A stretch of 64,000 bases of DNA from Thermoactinomyces daqus. Lineage in GTDB: Bacteria > Bacillota > Bacilli > Thermoactinomycetales > Thermoactinomycetaceae. The notes under the pieces were generated by a model. That model did not search any database. It worked only from the letters and a program-made list of their open reading frames with translations, and was not told the origin of the DNA. Position 1 is the first letter of the stretch; each line of letters begins with the position of its first letter. Both the position numbers and the translations under genes were made by a program. The stretch spans positions 1 to 64,000 of the forward strand of contig NZ_JPST01000025.1 in NCBI RefSeq assembly GCF_000763315.1, in the 5' to 3' direction. Shown piece after piece: positions 16,872 to 25,903 of this stretch.

Positions 16872-17627
16872 TCACAGCGGAGCAATCTGTACACCGGCAG
16901 CCATCAGTTGCTCACGGATGGTCTTCGCAAACCGGAGTGCATGTTCGCCATCTCCGTGAATGCAAATCGTATCCGCCCGAATCTCCAGGTCTGTGCCTCC
17001 AAGCGTTCTCACTTTTCCTTCGCGCACCATCCGCAGCACATGCGAAACCGCTGCGGACGTGTCCTCGATTAACGCCCCCGGTTCCGTTCTCGGGGTGAGG
17101 CTCCCATCCTCCTGATAAGTCCGATCGGCAAACACTTCGCTGGCCGTTCTCAGTCCTACCTCTTCTCCCGCCTTGATCAACTCGCTGCCGGCCAGGCCAT
17201 ACAGGATCAATTCCCTGTCCACCCGATACACAGCCCGGGCAATCGCCTGTGCCAGATCTGGGCGGGCGGCCGCCATATTATAAAGAGCGCCATGCGGTTT
17301 GACATGCCTCAATTTCCCTCCTTCCGCCGTAACAAAGGCGGACAGGGCGCCGATCTGGTAAACAACCATATCATAAGCTTCCTGGGAGGAAATCGCCATC
17401 TGGCGGCGGCCAAAGCCAAGCAGATCGGGCAAACCGGGATGGGCTCCAATCGACACCCGATGTTCCAGTGCGAGTTGCACCGTTTTCCGCATTACAGCAG
17501 GATCACCGGCATGAAAGCCGCAGGCGATGTTGGCCGACGTGACAATCGGCAGAATCGCTTCATCCATTCCGATCCGGTAAGATCCGAAACTTTCACCCAG
17601 GTCACAATTCAAATCGATGCGAGTCAT
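16872..17627 (-). CDS. pxpA: 5-oxoprolinase subunit PxpA (LamB/YcsF family)
   Basis: 251 aa. The N-terminus [12 protein letters not shown], the GFHAGDP motif, [15 protein letters not shown] and VKPHGALYN are hallmark segments of LamB/YcsF proteins. PxpA with PxpB and PxpC forms the ATP-dependent bacterial 5-oxoprolinase, recycling 5-oxoproline (pyroglutamate) to glutamate. Gene order is pxpB-pxpC-pxpA on the minus strand; the start lies 20 nt after the pxpC stop with GGGAGGG ahead. Length is normal. Confidence 0.92.
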   Translation of the reverse strand: MTRIDLNCDLGESFGSYRIGMDEAILPIVTSANIACGFHAGDPAVMRKTVQLALEHRVSIGAHPGLPDLLGFGRRQMAISSQEAYDMVVYQIGALSAFVTAEGGKLRHVKPHGALYNMAAARPDLAQAIARAVYRVDRELILYGLAGSELIKAGEEVGLRTASEVFADRTYQEDGSLTPRTEPGALIEDTSAAVSHVLRMVREGKVRTLGGTDLEIRADTICIHGDGEHALRFAKTIREQLMAAGVQIAPL

Positions 17628-17646
17628 CCGTTTCCCTCCCGTTTTT

Positions 17647-18645
17647 TCACAGCAGTGCCAGCCTTTTTTTCAACAGGGCCAATTTTTTTTCCTGTTTGCG
17701 ATACTGCCTTTGCGCCTCATTGACCGAAACTTCGGCAAACCGTACTTTTTCACCCGGCTTCATCTGGGCGAGCACCGGCAGATCCGCAGTGATGACCTCG
17801 GCGATTTTGGGATAACCGCCGGTTGTCTGGCAATCCGCCATCAAAATAATCGGTTGCCCGTCGGCCGGTACCTGCACGGTTCCCGGCGTCACCGCTTCAG
17901 ATAAAAGCTCGCGCGGATGACACAGAGAAATCTCCGGGCCGGTCAGCCTGTATCCCATCCGATCCGACTGCGCGGAAATTTGAAACGCCTCCGTAAAAAA
18001 ATTCTCCTTTCCTCTCTCCGAAAACCATGAAAATTGTCCCCCACGGGTGACACGAACAGTCGGATTGGCGCGGTAGGGCGGGAGAAAACCGGGGCCGACA
18101 TACCATTCCCCTTCGGCATATGCCCGGTTCCCTGCTCTCCGGGCAAGTTGGCTCAGGCGCCGAAGTGCTGATTTACTCATGGTCCCAATAGCGAGCCGGT
18201 CTCCTATCTCCAGCGCCCTGCCGCAAAATCCGCCGATTCCTGCACGCGTATAGGTAGCTTTACTCCCCAAGACGGGCTGCACGGCAAATCCCCCCGCCAC
18301 TGCCAGGTAGGCCCGGCAGCCCTTGACAGAACCGGCAAAAGAGAGAACGGCTCCTTTTCTGACATAGACCGGGCGCCAGTTTTTCACCGGTTGCCCGTTG
18401 ATGCGGGGCTGAAGATCAGCTCCACAGATGGCGATCAAGAGATTCGCTTCCATCTCCAGCGTCGGGCCGGTCATGGTCATTTCCAGAGCGGCTTCTCCTT
18501 CTTCATTTCCAACCAGCAGATTGGCCGTTCGCAGAGCAAACGGGTCCATCGCCCCGCTGACAGGGATGCCGGCTTGGCGCCAACCCGTTCTTCCCAAATC
18601 CTGCAACGTCGTAAACAGTCCGGCCTTTTTAACGCTGATATGCAT
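17647..18645 (-). CDS. pxpC: 5-oxoprolinase subunit PxpC (KipA-type carboxyltransferase-like)
   Basis: 332 aa with the biotin-carboxyltransferase-like fold: [29 protein letters not shown] (family start motif), GPTLEM, and [26 protein letters not shown] near the C-terminus. The ATG at 18645 is used because homologous sequence begins there and GGGAGG lies upstream; it overlaps pxpB by 17 nt. Together with PxpB it forms the ATP-using part of 5-oxoprolinase. In B. subtilis the homolog KipA counteracts KipI, an inhibitor of sporulation kinase KinA; that role here is unproven. Confidence 0.9.
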   Translation of the reverse strand: MHISVKKAGLFTTLQDLGRTGWRQAGIPVSGAMDPFALRTANLLVGNEEGEAALEMTMTGPTLEMEANLLIAICGADLQPRINGQPVKNWRPVYVRKGAVLSFAGSVKGCRAYLAVAGGFAVQPVLGSKATYTRAGIGGFCGRALEIGDRLAIGTMSKSALRRLSQLARRAGNRAYAEGEWYVGPGFLPPYRANPTVRVTRGGQFSWFSERGKENFFTEAFQISAQSDRMGYRLTGPEISLCHPRELLSEAVTPGTVQVPADGQPIILMADCQTTGGYPKIAEVITADLPVLAQMKPGEKVRFAEVSVNEAQRQYRKQEKKLALLKKRLALL

Positions 18646-19339
18646 GATTTCCGCCAGCCTCCCAACGTTCATACTCCGCGCGGGAAATCGGCCGGAAGCG
18701 GACGATATCCCCCATCTCCAACAAACCGGGCGGGTTTCGGTCCACACGGAAGAGAGAGAGCGGTGTCCGCCCGATCAGTTGCCACCCTCCGGGCGAATCG
18801 AGGGAATAGATTCCGGTTTGCTTTCCGGCAATCCCGACCGAGCCCGCCGGAACTTTTACCCGCGGCGACGGCTTTCGCGGTGCGGCAATCCGCTCGGACA
18901 TTCCGCCGAGATAGGGAAAGCCCGGAGCAAATCCGATCATGTAAACCAGGTATTCCCCTGAAGCATGAATCCGGATCACTTCCTCGGGTGACAGTTTGTT
19001 GTATTCAGCCACAAAGGGTAAGTCGGGGCCGAATTCACCGCCATAGCAAACGGGGATCTCCACGACCTTCGGTTGCAGCTCTTCCCCTGTACCGATGTCT
19101 TCGGCCAGGGATTGCAGTCGCCGGCTCATTTCCGTAAACGAGAAAGAAAGGGGATCATAAAATACTGTCAGCGTGGTAAAAGCAGGCACATATCCCGTCA
19201 TTCCCCGGAAGGGATTTTTCTTAAGCGCGGCAGCCAATGCCTTTACCCGGAAATGTGTCTCTTGATCCATTTTCTGCCCCAATTCGGCCACAATGGCAGA
19301 ATCGCCCATCGGCCGCAAAACCAGCTGATTTTCATTCAT
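18629..19339 (-). CDS. pxpB: 5-oxoprolinase subunit PxpB (KipI family)
   Basis: 236 aa cyclophilin-like-fold protein. Conserved stretches are PMGDSAIVAELG, VVEIPVCYGGEFGPDL, YLVYMIGFAPGFPYLGGM, RVKVPAGSVGIAGKQTGIYSLDSPGGWQLIGRTP. The start is ATG 19339 with GGGAGGG upstream; a longer frame to 19408 has no family similarity. First gene of the pxpBCA operon. A hairpin separates it from the spo0M paralogs, so pxp transcription may be partly independent. Confidence 0.91.
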   Translation of the reverse strand: MNENQLVLRPMGDSAIVAELGQKMDQETHFRVKALAAALKKNPFRGMTGYVPAFTTLTVFYDPLSFSFTEMSRRLQSLAEDIGTGEELQPKVVEIPVCYGGEFGPDLPFVAEYNKLSPEEVIRIHASGEYLVYMIGFAPGFPYLGGMSERIAAPRKPSPRVKVPAGSVGIAGKQTGIYSLDSPGGWQLIGRTPLSLFRVDRNPPGLLEMGDIVRFRPISRAEYERWEAGGNHAYQR

Positions 19340-19395
19340 CTCAGCCTTCCCTCCCTTTTGCAGCACAATACCGGAATTTTGGCAAAAATCAAGGA

Positions 19396-19419
19396 AATCC
19401 CCCATCATCCGGGGGGATT
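19396..19419. terminator. hairpin between spo0M paralog and pxpB
   Basis: AATCCCCC (19396-19403) and GGGGGATT (19412-19419) form a perfect 8-bp stem. A T-rich tail (TTCCTTGATTTTT) follows on the minus strand. It probably attenuates read-through from the spo0M genes into pxpB. Confidence 0.5.
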
Positions 19420-19428
19420 ACCCTTTTT

Positions 19429-20190
19429 TTACAAATAAGGTTCAATCATTTGCGCAAGCTTCGCTTCCAAGGCGCGCGGACCACGTTCCACCTCTTTTTT
19501 CGTAACCGTAAACCGGAGAATCCGCTCATCCAGATTGAGCGCTTCCTCCATGGAACTCATCAGATCAACCGCTTTGCGATCCAACGATAAAATGATGTCG
19601 ACTTCGTGCACGTGCGGATAAAAGACGAGGCTGACTTCATCAAACGCCTCCCTGTATTCCCCGCTTTCGGGTATCATTTTGTATTCCTGAATAAAGGGAT
19701 GGCGGGAATAGAATTTATCAAAAGCGTAATCGACACTCGTCAGGCGGAAACCGATTCCCTCCATCCCGTGTAAAACGGCATCGATCAGCGGATGCGGCAA
19801 AATCTCAACCCCATCAGTATCATTTGGGTCGATCGCCATTTTAATATCGAGCCCGGTCTTCAGATAGATGGGCGAACCACCTGTGGAAACCGGCGCATCA
19901 AGCGGCATTTCAAATTGAAACGGAAGAACTTTCGATTCATGAGGACCGATTTCAAACTCCTCTGTCAAACGAAATTCGCTGACGACATACTCTTTATGGG
20001 TCCCTTCATGGTGGTACTGAACGATGAGATAGAGGTAGATCTCATCAATCATCTGAGGAGCCTGTCCCCCCTGGATAAAAACTTCACCGCGAATCATTTC
20101 CCCCTGGCGGTATGTAGCTTTCTCCAGTCGCGTATCCACTTTGGCTGCTCCTACCCCTAAACTGGCTAATGCTTTTCCAAAAACCGACAT
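19429..20190 (-). CDS. Spo0M-family (arrestin-like) sporulation control protein, paralog 1
   Basis: 253 aa. The N-terminus SVFGKALASLGVGAAKVDTRLEKATYRQGEMIRGEVFIQGG and the middle segment PVSTGGSPIYLKTGLDIKMAIDPNDTD are characteristic of Spo0M, an arrestin-fold cytoplasmic protein that affects sporulation and division in Bacillus. The start is ATG 20190 (GGGGA upstream); a longer frame to 20361 is not family-like. It shares about half its residues with the adjacent paralog in the core region, so the pair arose by tandem duplication. Both follow the pseudokinase gene. Confidence 0.88.
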   Translation of the reverse strand: MSVFGKALASLGVGAAKVDTRLEKATYRQGEMIRGEVFIQGGQAPQMIDEIYLYLIVQYHHEGTHKEYVVSEFRLTEEFEIGPHESKVLPFQFEMPLDAPVSTGGSPIYLKTGLDIKMAIDPNDTDGVEILPHPLIDAVLHGMEGIGFRLTSVDYAFDKFYSRHPFIQEYKMIPESGEYREAFDEVSLVFYPHVHEVDIILSLDRKAVDLMSSMEEALNLDERILRFTVTKKEVERGPRALEAKLAQMIEPYL

Positions 20191-20372
20191 TGTTCCCCTG
20201 CACTCCCCTGATTTGATTCTCTGCTTCGTTCTGCAGCCCCTTGAGGGACCATCCATTGCTTTTGCTGACGGAGGGATTTCCGGGTCTTTCCCTTGCATGA
20301 AAATCCGAACAGGCTTTTTCCCCCAAACCCCTCCGCCCCGGTTCCGGGATCCGGCTTGCAATAACCTGATCC

Positions 20373-21113
20373 CTACGGTTTCTGATTCAATAATTCGTCA
20401 ATCTTTTGCAGCGGATCTTCCTGCACCTTTTGACTGTTGATCGTCAGGGTCCCATCGGGATCGCTGAACTTCCAGGAAAAGGCGCTGTTCAAAATCCGTT
20501 CGGACCGGATCATCTCCACATCCATCTCCACTCCGGTCTCCGAAACGTTGAAAATGATATTCATATTATCCACATACCCGTGATAGCGTCCAGTCGGGCG
20601 AAATTGAAACATCTGAAAAAACGGAAACGGTTTTTGATCCGGAGCATACTCATTATGAATGTGATAAAGAATAAAACCGGCATCTTCCATCTGTTTTAAA
20701 AGTTTTTGGACAAGCGGGGTCGGAAAAACCTCAATTCTGTCCAAGTCCGTAGGATCAATTGCCATTTTGATATCCAATCCGGTCTTGAGGTAAAGCGGAA
20801 AACTGCCGGTCGACATCGGAGTTTCCATCGGCAATCGGATTTGAAACGGAATCCGTTTGTGTTCACCCACTTGCAAGGTAAACGATTGAGACAGCCGATA
20901 TTTCTCCATGGCATGAGCTATTTTTTTGTGATTTCGGTTTACCGTAACCACCAGGTAAAGATAGATATCTTCAACCTCTTGCGGGCTGTTGCCTCCCCGG
21001 ACAAACACTTCCCCTTTCACCGTCTCTCCCGGGTAAAACCGGCTTCCCTCAAGCCGGGTATCAACCGTGGCGCCACCAATCCCCAAACTTGCAAGCGATT
21101 TGTAAAAAATCAT
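20373..21113 (-). CDS. Spo0M-family (arrestin-like) sporulation control protein, paralog 2
   Basis: 246 aa with the same layout as the neighbouring paralog: SLASLGIGGATVDTRLEGSRFYPGETVKGEVFVRGG at the start and PMSTGSFPLYLKTGLDIKMAIDPTDLD in the middle. The C-terminus (KVQEDPLQKIDELLNQKP) differs from paralog 1. GGAGTGG lies about 12 nt before the ATG. It begins 60 nt after the pseudokinase stop and is probably co-transcribed with it. B. subtilis has one Spo0M; two side by side suggest sub-functionalisation or heteromer formation (inference). Confidence 0.88.
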   Translation of the reverse strand: MIFYKSLASLGIGGATVDTRLEGSRFYPGETVKGEVFVRGGNSPQEVEDIYLYLVVTVNRNHKKIAHAMEKYRLSQSFTLQVGEHKRIPFQIRLPMETPMSTGSFPLYLKTGLDIKMAIDPTDLDRIEVFPTPLVQKLLKQMEDAGFILYHIHNEYAPDQKPFPFFQMFQFRPTGRYHGYVDNMNIIFNVSETGVEMDVEMIRSERILNSAFSWKFSDPDGTLTINSQKVQEDPLQKIDELLNQKP

Positions 21114-21173
21114 GGATGAACACCACTCCTTGCCGGTTCAATATAAGGGGGCTAAAAGCTGTACGACCCTGCA

Positions 21174-23051
21174 TCAGTCCTGAACATAAATCTGCTTCAT
21201 ATATTCCTCAAACTGTCTGGCCAGCCGCTCATGATCTTCGTTTTCGCGCTTCAGACGCTCCTGGCGCAAACGTTCCTGCGTGATCTCCTGTTGTCTTGCT
21301 TTTTCGGACGGGTCTGTATTCTCTGCTTTTTCGGAGGGCAGCGGAATGTTTGGCCAATTTTCTTCCAGATCTATTAAACCTGCTTGTTTTTTGATGATGG
21401 TCTTGTCAAGCAAGTAATATTTCGAGGATTGTTCCAGATCCTGGCGTTGCTTTTTCAGGCGCTCTTTTGTCTGATTTTCCAACAGTTCCCGCTGTTTTTG
21501 CAGCATCTCCTGCTGCCGGCGTTCAAATTCTTCAGCCTGTTTTTCCAGCAGGCTCTGCGCCATTTTTTCAAACTCTCGCCGCAGTCTCGCTTCCAGCTCT
21601 TCTTCTTTCTTTTCCAGCTCCTGCCGTTTTCTCTCCCATTCCAGCCTCTCTTTTTCCATCCGTTCCAATTCTTTTTGCAGCCGTTCTTCCTGCTCTTTTT
21701 CAAGCCGTTTGCGCTCTTTTTCCAACTCTTCGCGGCGCCGCCGTTCCTCTTCTTCCCGCTGTTTCGCCAGCCGTTCCTGCTCGAGCCGTTCTTTCTCCTG
21801 CTGTTCGCGCTCCCATTCTTCTTGCTCTTCCTTTTCAATCATCTGTTTGAATTCGTCTTTTTGGCGCTTCAGGAGCTCCTGTTCTCTCTTTTCAAACTCC
21901 TGGCGCTGCTTTTCCAGAAGTTCGGCCTGCCGTTTTTCAAGCTCCTCCCGTTGCTTGCTGAGCAGCTGCTCCTGACGTTCTTCAAATTCCCGCCGCAACC
22001 GCTCCAGCGTTTCCTGTTCCAATCTTTTCAGACGCTCTTCGCGCTCGGCATCTTCCTGCGGGATTTCTTTGCGATTGGCATCTTCCTCCGGGAGCTCTTT
22101 TCGGTCCGCCTCTTCCTGAGAGAGCTTTCTGCGGTCAGTATCTTCCGTCGGGAGCTCCTCGTTTTGCGCTGCTTCCTGCCTGTTGGAAACTGCATCCTGC
22201 GGAGTCTCTTCCGTGACAGCGGGGGCCTGTTCGGCCGGGACCGAATCAGCGGCAACGGCATCAGACGGATTCATTTGTTCAGCGAAAACCTCGGGCTCTT
22301 TTTCATTTTCCTGTACACTGGGCTGTTCTTCCACAGGCGGATGGTTTTCTTGCGATGATTCTTTACGTTCCCGGAACAGAAAGGAGAGAAACCCTTTTCC
22401 TTCTTTGCGCCTTTCGTATGCTTCAATTTGCGCGAGCACGGACTCAGGTGAATGGTTCTGCAAACATTTCGAGATCAGCTTGGCCATCGGTTTGGAAACG
22501 GGAAAACCGACGGGCAGCCTTTGCAGTGGCTTTTCCCGAAGCCGTCCGGACAACAAACAGTAGAAAAAGGTGCCCCAGTCCAGCGTTCGGGAATAAGTGA
22601 TTTTCTCCGTCCCGCAGAACAAAACTTTTAATTCATCATTTGCCGTCATTCCGATATTGCGCGGATCAAGCAAGATGTACATTTTGAACGGCTTGGCTCT
22701 GAGCTCCCGTTCCAGTTGCAAAAGCTCTTTTCCCCATGCAACCACTTGATCTTCATCCACTTCTCTTTCCGAAATCACTTCCCTCAGCGGACGAATCGGT
22801 TCATAGGGCCGGATCAACACGAGAAAACGTTCCTCGTCGTACACTTCCTCAATGGGAAGAAGGAGCGGATGGTTCAAAGAGCGGTATTGCTCGACAACCT
22901 GGGGAGGTGCGGCCCCTTCCAGGAGAACCGACTCCAGGTAATACCGGGTGGAATCTTTGCGAGCCACTGCCATTTCCCCGCCAAAAAATTGAACGACGTG
23001 TTCAACATAATATAATCCTCGATACCATTCCCCCACTTGAAAAACGGACAA
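21174..23051 (-). CDS. pseudokinase-like protein with long charged coiled coil
   Basis: 625 aa, TTG start chosen for GGAGG 9 nt upstream. Residues 1-220 have a kinase-like pattern but lack catalytic residues. The loop equivalent to HRDLKPEN reads YILLDPRN (about 125-132), and the DFG equivalent reads FCG (about 145-147). This arrangement recalls the soluble pseudokinase domain of EssB/YukC, but no membrane helix follows. Residues 228-345 are an acidic, probably disordered linker (Glu/Asp/Ser/Pro). Residues 350-545 form a near-continuous Glu/Arg/Lys/Gln coiled coil with repeats of the type EERLEKEQEE and LLEKQRQEFEKR. It lies just upstream of two Spo0M paralogs. The function is unknown; a scaffold is inference. 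Confidence 0.7.
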   Translation of the reverse strand: MSVFQVGEWYRGLYYVEHVVQFFGGEMAVARKDSTRYYLESVLLEGAAPPQVVEQYRSLNHPLLLPIEEVYDEERFLVLIRPYEPIRPLREVISEREVDEDQVVAWGKELLQLERELRAKPFKMYILLDPRNIGMTANDELKVLFCGTEKITYSRTLDWGTFFYCLLSGRLREKPLQRLPVGFPVSKPMAKLISKCLQNHSPESVLAQIEAYERRKEGKGFLSFLFRERKESSQENHPPVEEQPSVQENEKEPEVFAEQMNPSDAVAADSVPAEQAPAVTEETPQDAVSNRQEAAQNEELPTEDTDRRKLSQEEADRKELPEEDANRKEIPQEDAEREERLKRLEQETLERLRREFEERQEQLLSKQREELEKRQAELLEKQRQEFEKREQELLKRQKDEFKQMIEKEEQEEWEREQQEKERLEQERLAKQREEEERRRREELEKERKRLEKEQEERLQKELERMEKERLEWERKRQELEKKEEELEARLRREFEKMAQSLLEKQAEEFERRQQEMLQKQRELLENQTKERLKKQRQDLEQSSKYYLLDKTIIKKQAGLIDLEENWPNIPLPSEKAENTDPSEKARQQEITQERLRQERLKRENEDHERLARQFEEYMKQIYVQD

Positions 23052-23317
23052 GTTTCTTCGCCTCCACAATTCACTTCCCAAATACAAGATAAACCCGGAA
23101 AAACCACAATTTGAGGATAACACAGGATGAAAGAAACAGACAACTGAACAACCTTTGAAATCGTGAATCACGGCCGGCTTGTTCCATGCCCGGCGGAATG
23201 CTCCCCGCCACCGCCAATCGCCCCGGGACATCCCCTGTCGCTCCCCTCTTTCACCTAGGCATTTCCCCAAAAGCGCGTTACAATGAAAGAGACATTTTCT
23301 AGGAGGAGGATGGTTCC
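23052..23317. promoter_or_regulatory. divergent promoter region, pseudokinase gene / hemL
   Basis: 266 bp without a supported gene. TACAAT at 23279-23284 is a likely -10 for hemL, with a poor -35. No operator recognised. Confidence 0.35.
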
Positions 23318-24610
23318 TTGAATATTCAACGTTCAGAAGAACTTTACCAAAAAGCGCTAGACGTGATCGTGGGCGGCGTCAACAGCCCTTCCCGCTCCTT
23401 CCGGGCTGTTGGAAACGGAACGCCCATTTTTATGAAAAAAGCACAAGGCCCGTACTTCTGGGATGAAGACGGCAACCGATATATTGATTATCTGGCGGCA
23501 TTCGGCCCGATCATCCTGGGGCATGCCCATCCGGTTGTCACCGCCGCCATCATCGAACAGGCAACCAATGGTGTTCTGTACGGAACGCCGACAGAAAAAG
23601 AGGTTCTGTTTGCGGAAATGCTGCGCGATGCGATTCCGTCAATGGAACAGATCCGCTTTGTCAACAGCGGAACCGAAGCGGTGATGACGACGATCCGGCT
23701 GGCACGCGCCTACACCGGCCGCGATAAAATCCTCAAGTTCGCCGGATGTTACCACGGACATTCCGATCTGGTGCTGGTTGCCGCGGGATCAGGCCCTTCC
23801 ACTCTGGGAACCCCGGACAGCGCCGGCATTCCCAACAGTATCGCCAGCGAAGTGATCACCATCCCCTTCAACGATCTCGATGCTTTCGCAGAAGCAATGG
23901 AGCACTGGGGCGATCAACTGGCTGCAGTCCTGGTGGAGCCGCTTGTCGGCAACTTCGGCATCGTGCCGCCCAAACCCGGCTTCTTGCAAACCGTTAAAGA
24001 ACGGGCGCATCAGGCGGGTGCGCTGGTCATTTTTGACGAGGTGATCACCGGTTTCCGCTTTCATTACGGCGGCGTACAAACATTATATGATGTCGAACCC
24101 GACTTAACCGCCCTCGGAAAAATCATCGGCGGCGGTCTGCCCATCGGAGCATACGGAGGTTCCCGCAAAATCATGGAGAAAGTGTCGCCGACGGGACCGA
24201 TGTACCAGGCGGGAACCATGGCCGGAAATCCTCTGTCAATCTCAGCCGGTATCGCTTGCATCAAACAACTGTCACAACCCGGTACATACGAACGGTTGGA
24301 GCAAATGGGGAAAACTTTGAGCGATGAGATCATCCGCCTGGCCGGCAAATACGGAAACTCCGTTACGGTGAACCGGGTTGGCGGCGCCTTTACCGTATAC
24401 TTTACTGACAAAACGGTTGAAGACTATGAAGGGGCAAAAGCTGCCGACGGCGAGCAATTCGCCCAATTTTTCCGTCTCATGCTGGAGGAGGGAGTCTATC
24501 TGGCCCCATCCAAATATGAAGCCTGGTTTTTAACAACTGCCCATTCGGAAGAGGATATTCAATTCACCATCAGAGCAGTGGAACGGGCATTTCGCCAAAT
24601 GAAGCCGTAA
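23318..24610 (+). CDS. hemL: glutamate-1-semialdehyde 2,1-aminomutase
   Basis: 430-aa PLP enzyme converting glutamate-1-semialdehyde to 5-aminolevulinate in the C5 heme pathway. Recognised by [16 protein letters not shown]-like start, [36 protein letters not shown], the DEVITGFR aspartate, and the PLP lysine in [20 protein letters not shown] start behind AGGAGGAGG. It stands apart from a hemAXCDB cluster, which suggests a GsaB-type second copy or a dispersed heme pathway. It lies upstream of a heme protein (globin) gene on the same strand. Confidence 0.95.
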   Translation: MNIQRSEELYQKALDVIVGGVNSPSRSFRAVGNGTPIFMKKAQGPYFWDEDGNRYIDYLAAFGPIILGHAHPVVTAAIIEQATNGVLYGTPTEKEVLFAEMLRDAIPSMEQIRFVNSGTEAVMTTIRLARAYTGRDKILKFAGCYHGHSDLVLVAAGSGPSTLGTPDSAGIPNSIASEVITIPFNDLDAFAEAMEHWGDQLAAVLVEPLVGNFGIVPPKPGFLQTVKERAHQAGALVIFDEVITGFRFHYGGVQTLYDVEPDLTALGKIIGGGLPIGAYGGSRKIMEKVSPTGPMYQAGTMAGNPLSISAGIACIKQLSQPGTYERLEQMGKTLSDEIIRLAGKYGNSVTVNRVGGAFTVYFTDKTVEDYEGAKAADGEQFAQFFRLMLEEGVYLAPSKYEAWFLTTAHSEEDIQFTIRAVERAFRQMKP

Positions 24611-24651
24611 CAGACCGCACAGCTTGAAAACAACTGCCGGGAGTGATCCGC

Positions 24652-25035
24652 ATGGAAGAAGCAACAACCTTATACGAAAAAATCGGAGGAGCCGACCGGG
24701 TACGCGCGCTGGTTGAGGCCTTTTATCCCCGCGTCCAGGCTCATCCGCTGTTAAAGCCGATCTTTCCCGAAGACATCCGTCCCGTCATGGAAAAACAGTA
24801 TCTCTTCCTGACGCAATTTTTGGGTGGCCCTCCTCTCTATACCGAAAAATACGGCCATCCAATGCTCAGGGCACGGCATCTGCCTTTTCCGATCACGCCG
24901 GCACGCGCGGAAGCCTGGCTCGATTGCATGAGCCGTGCCATGGACGAAGTGGGGATTACGGGTCAGGAGCGCGAGCTCTTTTTCGGCCGCCTGGTCATCG
25001 CCGCCCATCATATGGTGAATCAAGAGGATGACTGA
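24652..25035 (+). CDS. group II truncated hemoglobin (YjbI-like)
   Basis: 127 aa 2-on-2 globin. TTLYEKIGGADRVRALVEAFYPRV covers helices A-B with the B10 Tyr. FLTQFLGGPPLYTEKYGHPMLRARHLPF contains the E-F region and the proximal His (ARH). EAWLDCM contains the G8 Trp typical of group II. It should bind O2 or NO and act in redox or nitrosative defence. ATG 24652 follows GGGAG. It lies 41 nt after hemL, consistent with co-expression of heme synthesis and a heme protein. Confidence 0.88.
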   Translation: MEEATTLYEKIGGADRVRALVEAFYPRVQAHPLLKPIFPEDIRPVMEKQYLFLTQFLGGPPLYTEKYGHPMLRARHLPFPITPARAEAWLDCMSRAMDEVGITGQERELFFGRLVIAAHHMVNQEDD

Positions 25036-25045
25036 ACGATATCAA

Positions 25046-25078
25046 AAACTCCCGGCCTCGATCACAAGCCGGGAGTTT
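25046..25078. terminator. bidirectional terminator, globin / Excalibur gene
   Basis: Perfect 11-bp stem AAACTCCCGGC/GCCGGGAGTTT between convergent genes. Confidence 0.8.
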
Positions 25079-25088
25079 CCATTTTGCC

Positions 25089-25418
25089 TCAGTCCAGGAA
25101 GCTTTCAATCATGTAGAGAATCTGTTCAAACCACGAACGCTTCGGGCTCGCCTTTTTTTCCGGAACGGGTTCGCCCGGCTTCTTTCGCCATTTTTCTTTC
25201 TCCGCGCCCAGGTTTTGAAAACCGATCAATTCCTCACAAGCCCATCCATCCCGGTCGGCATCCAGCGTATTCTGGGAATGCTGGAGATAATAGCGTTGGG
25301 CATCTTCCCAGCGGTCAAACGAATAACAGCCGATTTCCTTCGCCTGCACCGCATGAAAACCGGGAATTGTCAAAAACAGCAAGAGCAGAGCCAAAACAAA
25401 ACCGATTTTCCTTTCCAC
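25089..25418 (-). CDS. secreted Excalibur-domain protein
   Basis: 109 aa with a signal peptide (MERKIGFVLALLLLFLTIPGFHAVQA, cleavage near residue 26). The Excalibur calcium-binding core follows: two Cys (IGCYSF and GWACE) flanking the EF-like loop DADRDGWACE (about 53-62). The C-terminal 45 residues are basic and Pro-rich. Excalibur domains occur on secreted nucleases and wall-associated proteins; no nuclease domain is present here. The short protein would be extracellular. Function unknown. Confidence 0.78.
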   Translation of the reverse strand: MERKIGFVLALLLLFLTIPGFHAVQAKEIGCYSFDRWEDAQRYYLQHSQNTLDADRDGWACEELIGFQNLGAEKEKWRKKPGEPVPEKKASPKRSWFEQILYMIESFLD

Positions 25419-25604
25419 TTTACACCAACTCTCTAAATAAAAAATTTTTAAATATACACAAAATCATCTCAATATGATAAGATTATTTCTAACCATCATC
25501 TTTAATACCCTAAAGGTAAAAAGCTACACTCCCCCCTGTTTACAATCATATCAAAAAATTAATACTCCCCTTAAAAAAAACAAAATCCCAATAAAAGGAA
25601 ATAA

Positions 25605-25620
25605 ATGAATAAAAATTCAT
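25605..25620. promoter_or_regulatory. ARG box (ArgR/AhrC operator)
   Basis: ATGAAT-AAAA-ATTCAT is a perfect 16-bp palindrome and matches the ARG-box consensus of E. coli ArgR and B. subtilis AhrC (ATGAATAAAAATTCA core). It lies about 285 bp upstream of gltB. Confidence 0.7.
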
Positions 25621-25629
25621 GATCATTTA

Positions 25630-25643
25630 AGAAAACGCTTACA
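25630..25643. promoter_or_regulatory. cre-like CcpA site
   Basis: AGAAAACGCTTACA differs from the cre consensus TGWAANCGNTNWCA only at the first base. It lies 10 bp from the ARG box, upstream of gltB. Confidence 0.5.
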
Positions 25644-25725
25644 GCAAAACTGCCACTTCCCGTTATTATCAAAGGTTTACGCAATCGACATCCTGAGATC
25701 ATTTTTGTATAAAAGATATTGGAAA

Positions 25726-25741
25726 ATGAATAAAAATGGCA
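25726..25741. promoter_or_regulatory. second, partial ARG box
   Basis: ATGAATAAAAAT repeats the left 12 bases of the upstream ARG box 121 bp away; the right half (GGCA) is degenerate. Paired strong and weak operators about 100 bp apart are known for AhrC at argC. Confidence 0.4.
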
Positions 25742-25903
25742 TCTCATACTTGCTATGTCATAAATTTTCATGTTATTCTTTTATTGCAATACGATGTTAT
25801 GTTTTCTGCCAAAGCAATTTTTTTAAAAAACCATAACTCCTCTATCCAAAATTTTCTGTCAGGGAAAGGGGAGACATTATCATATCGGAGGTGAGGAGGA
25901 GCG

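Larger units (their letters stand above)
25419..25903. promoter_or_regulatory. A/T-rich gltB control region
   Basis: 485 bp with no gene. It contains an ARG box (25605-25620), a cre-like site (25630-25643), an ARG half-site (25726-25741) and a possible promoter TTGCTA-18-TATTCT (25750-25779). That would give a leader of about 120 nt before gltB. It is the most A/T-rich non-coding stretch in the first half of the window. Confidence 0.55.

Noticed and set aside
17647-19339. KipI-KipA sporulation-kinase inhibitor pair as primary function
   Set aside because: Adjacent pxpA and the order pxpB-pxpC-pxpA make 5-oxoprolinase the better-supported role.
21384-22358. Long open plus-strand frame of 324 codons, Phe/Leu-rich
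   Set aside because: It is the mirror of the Glu/Lys/Arg-rich coiled coil of the pseudokinase gene on the minus strand; no start context or family signal.
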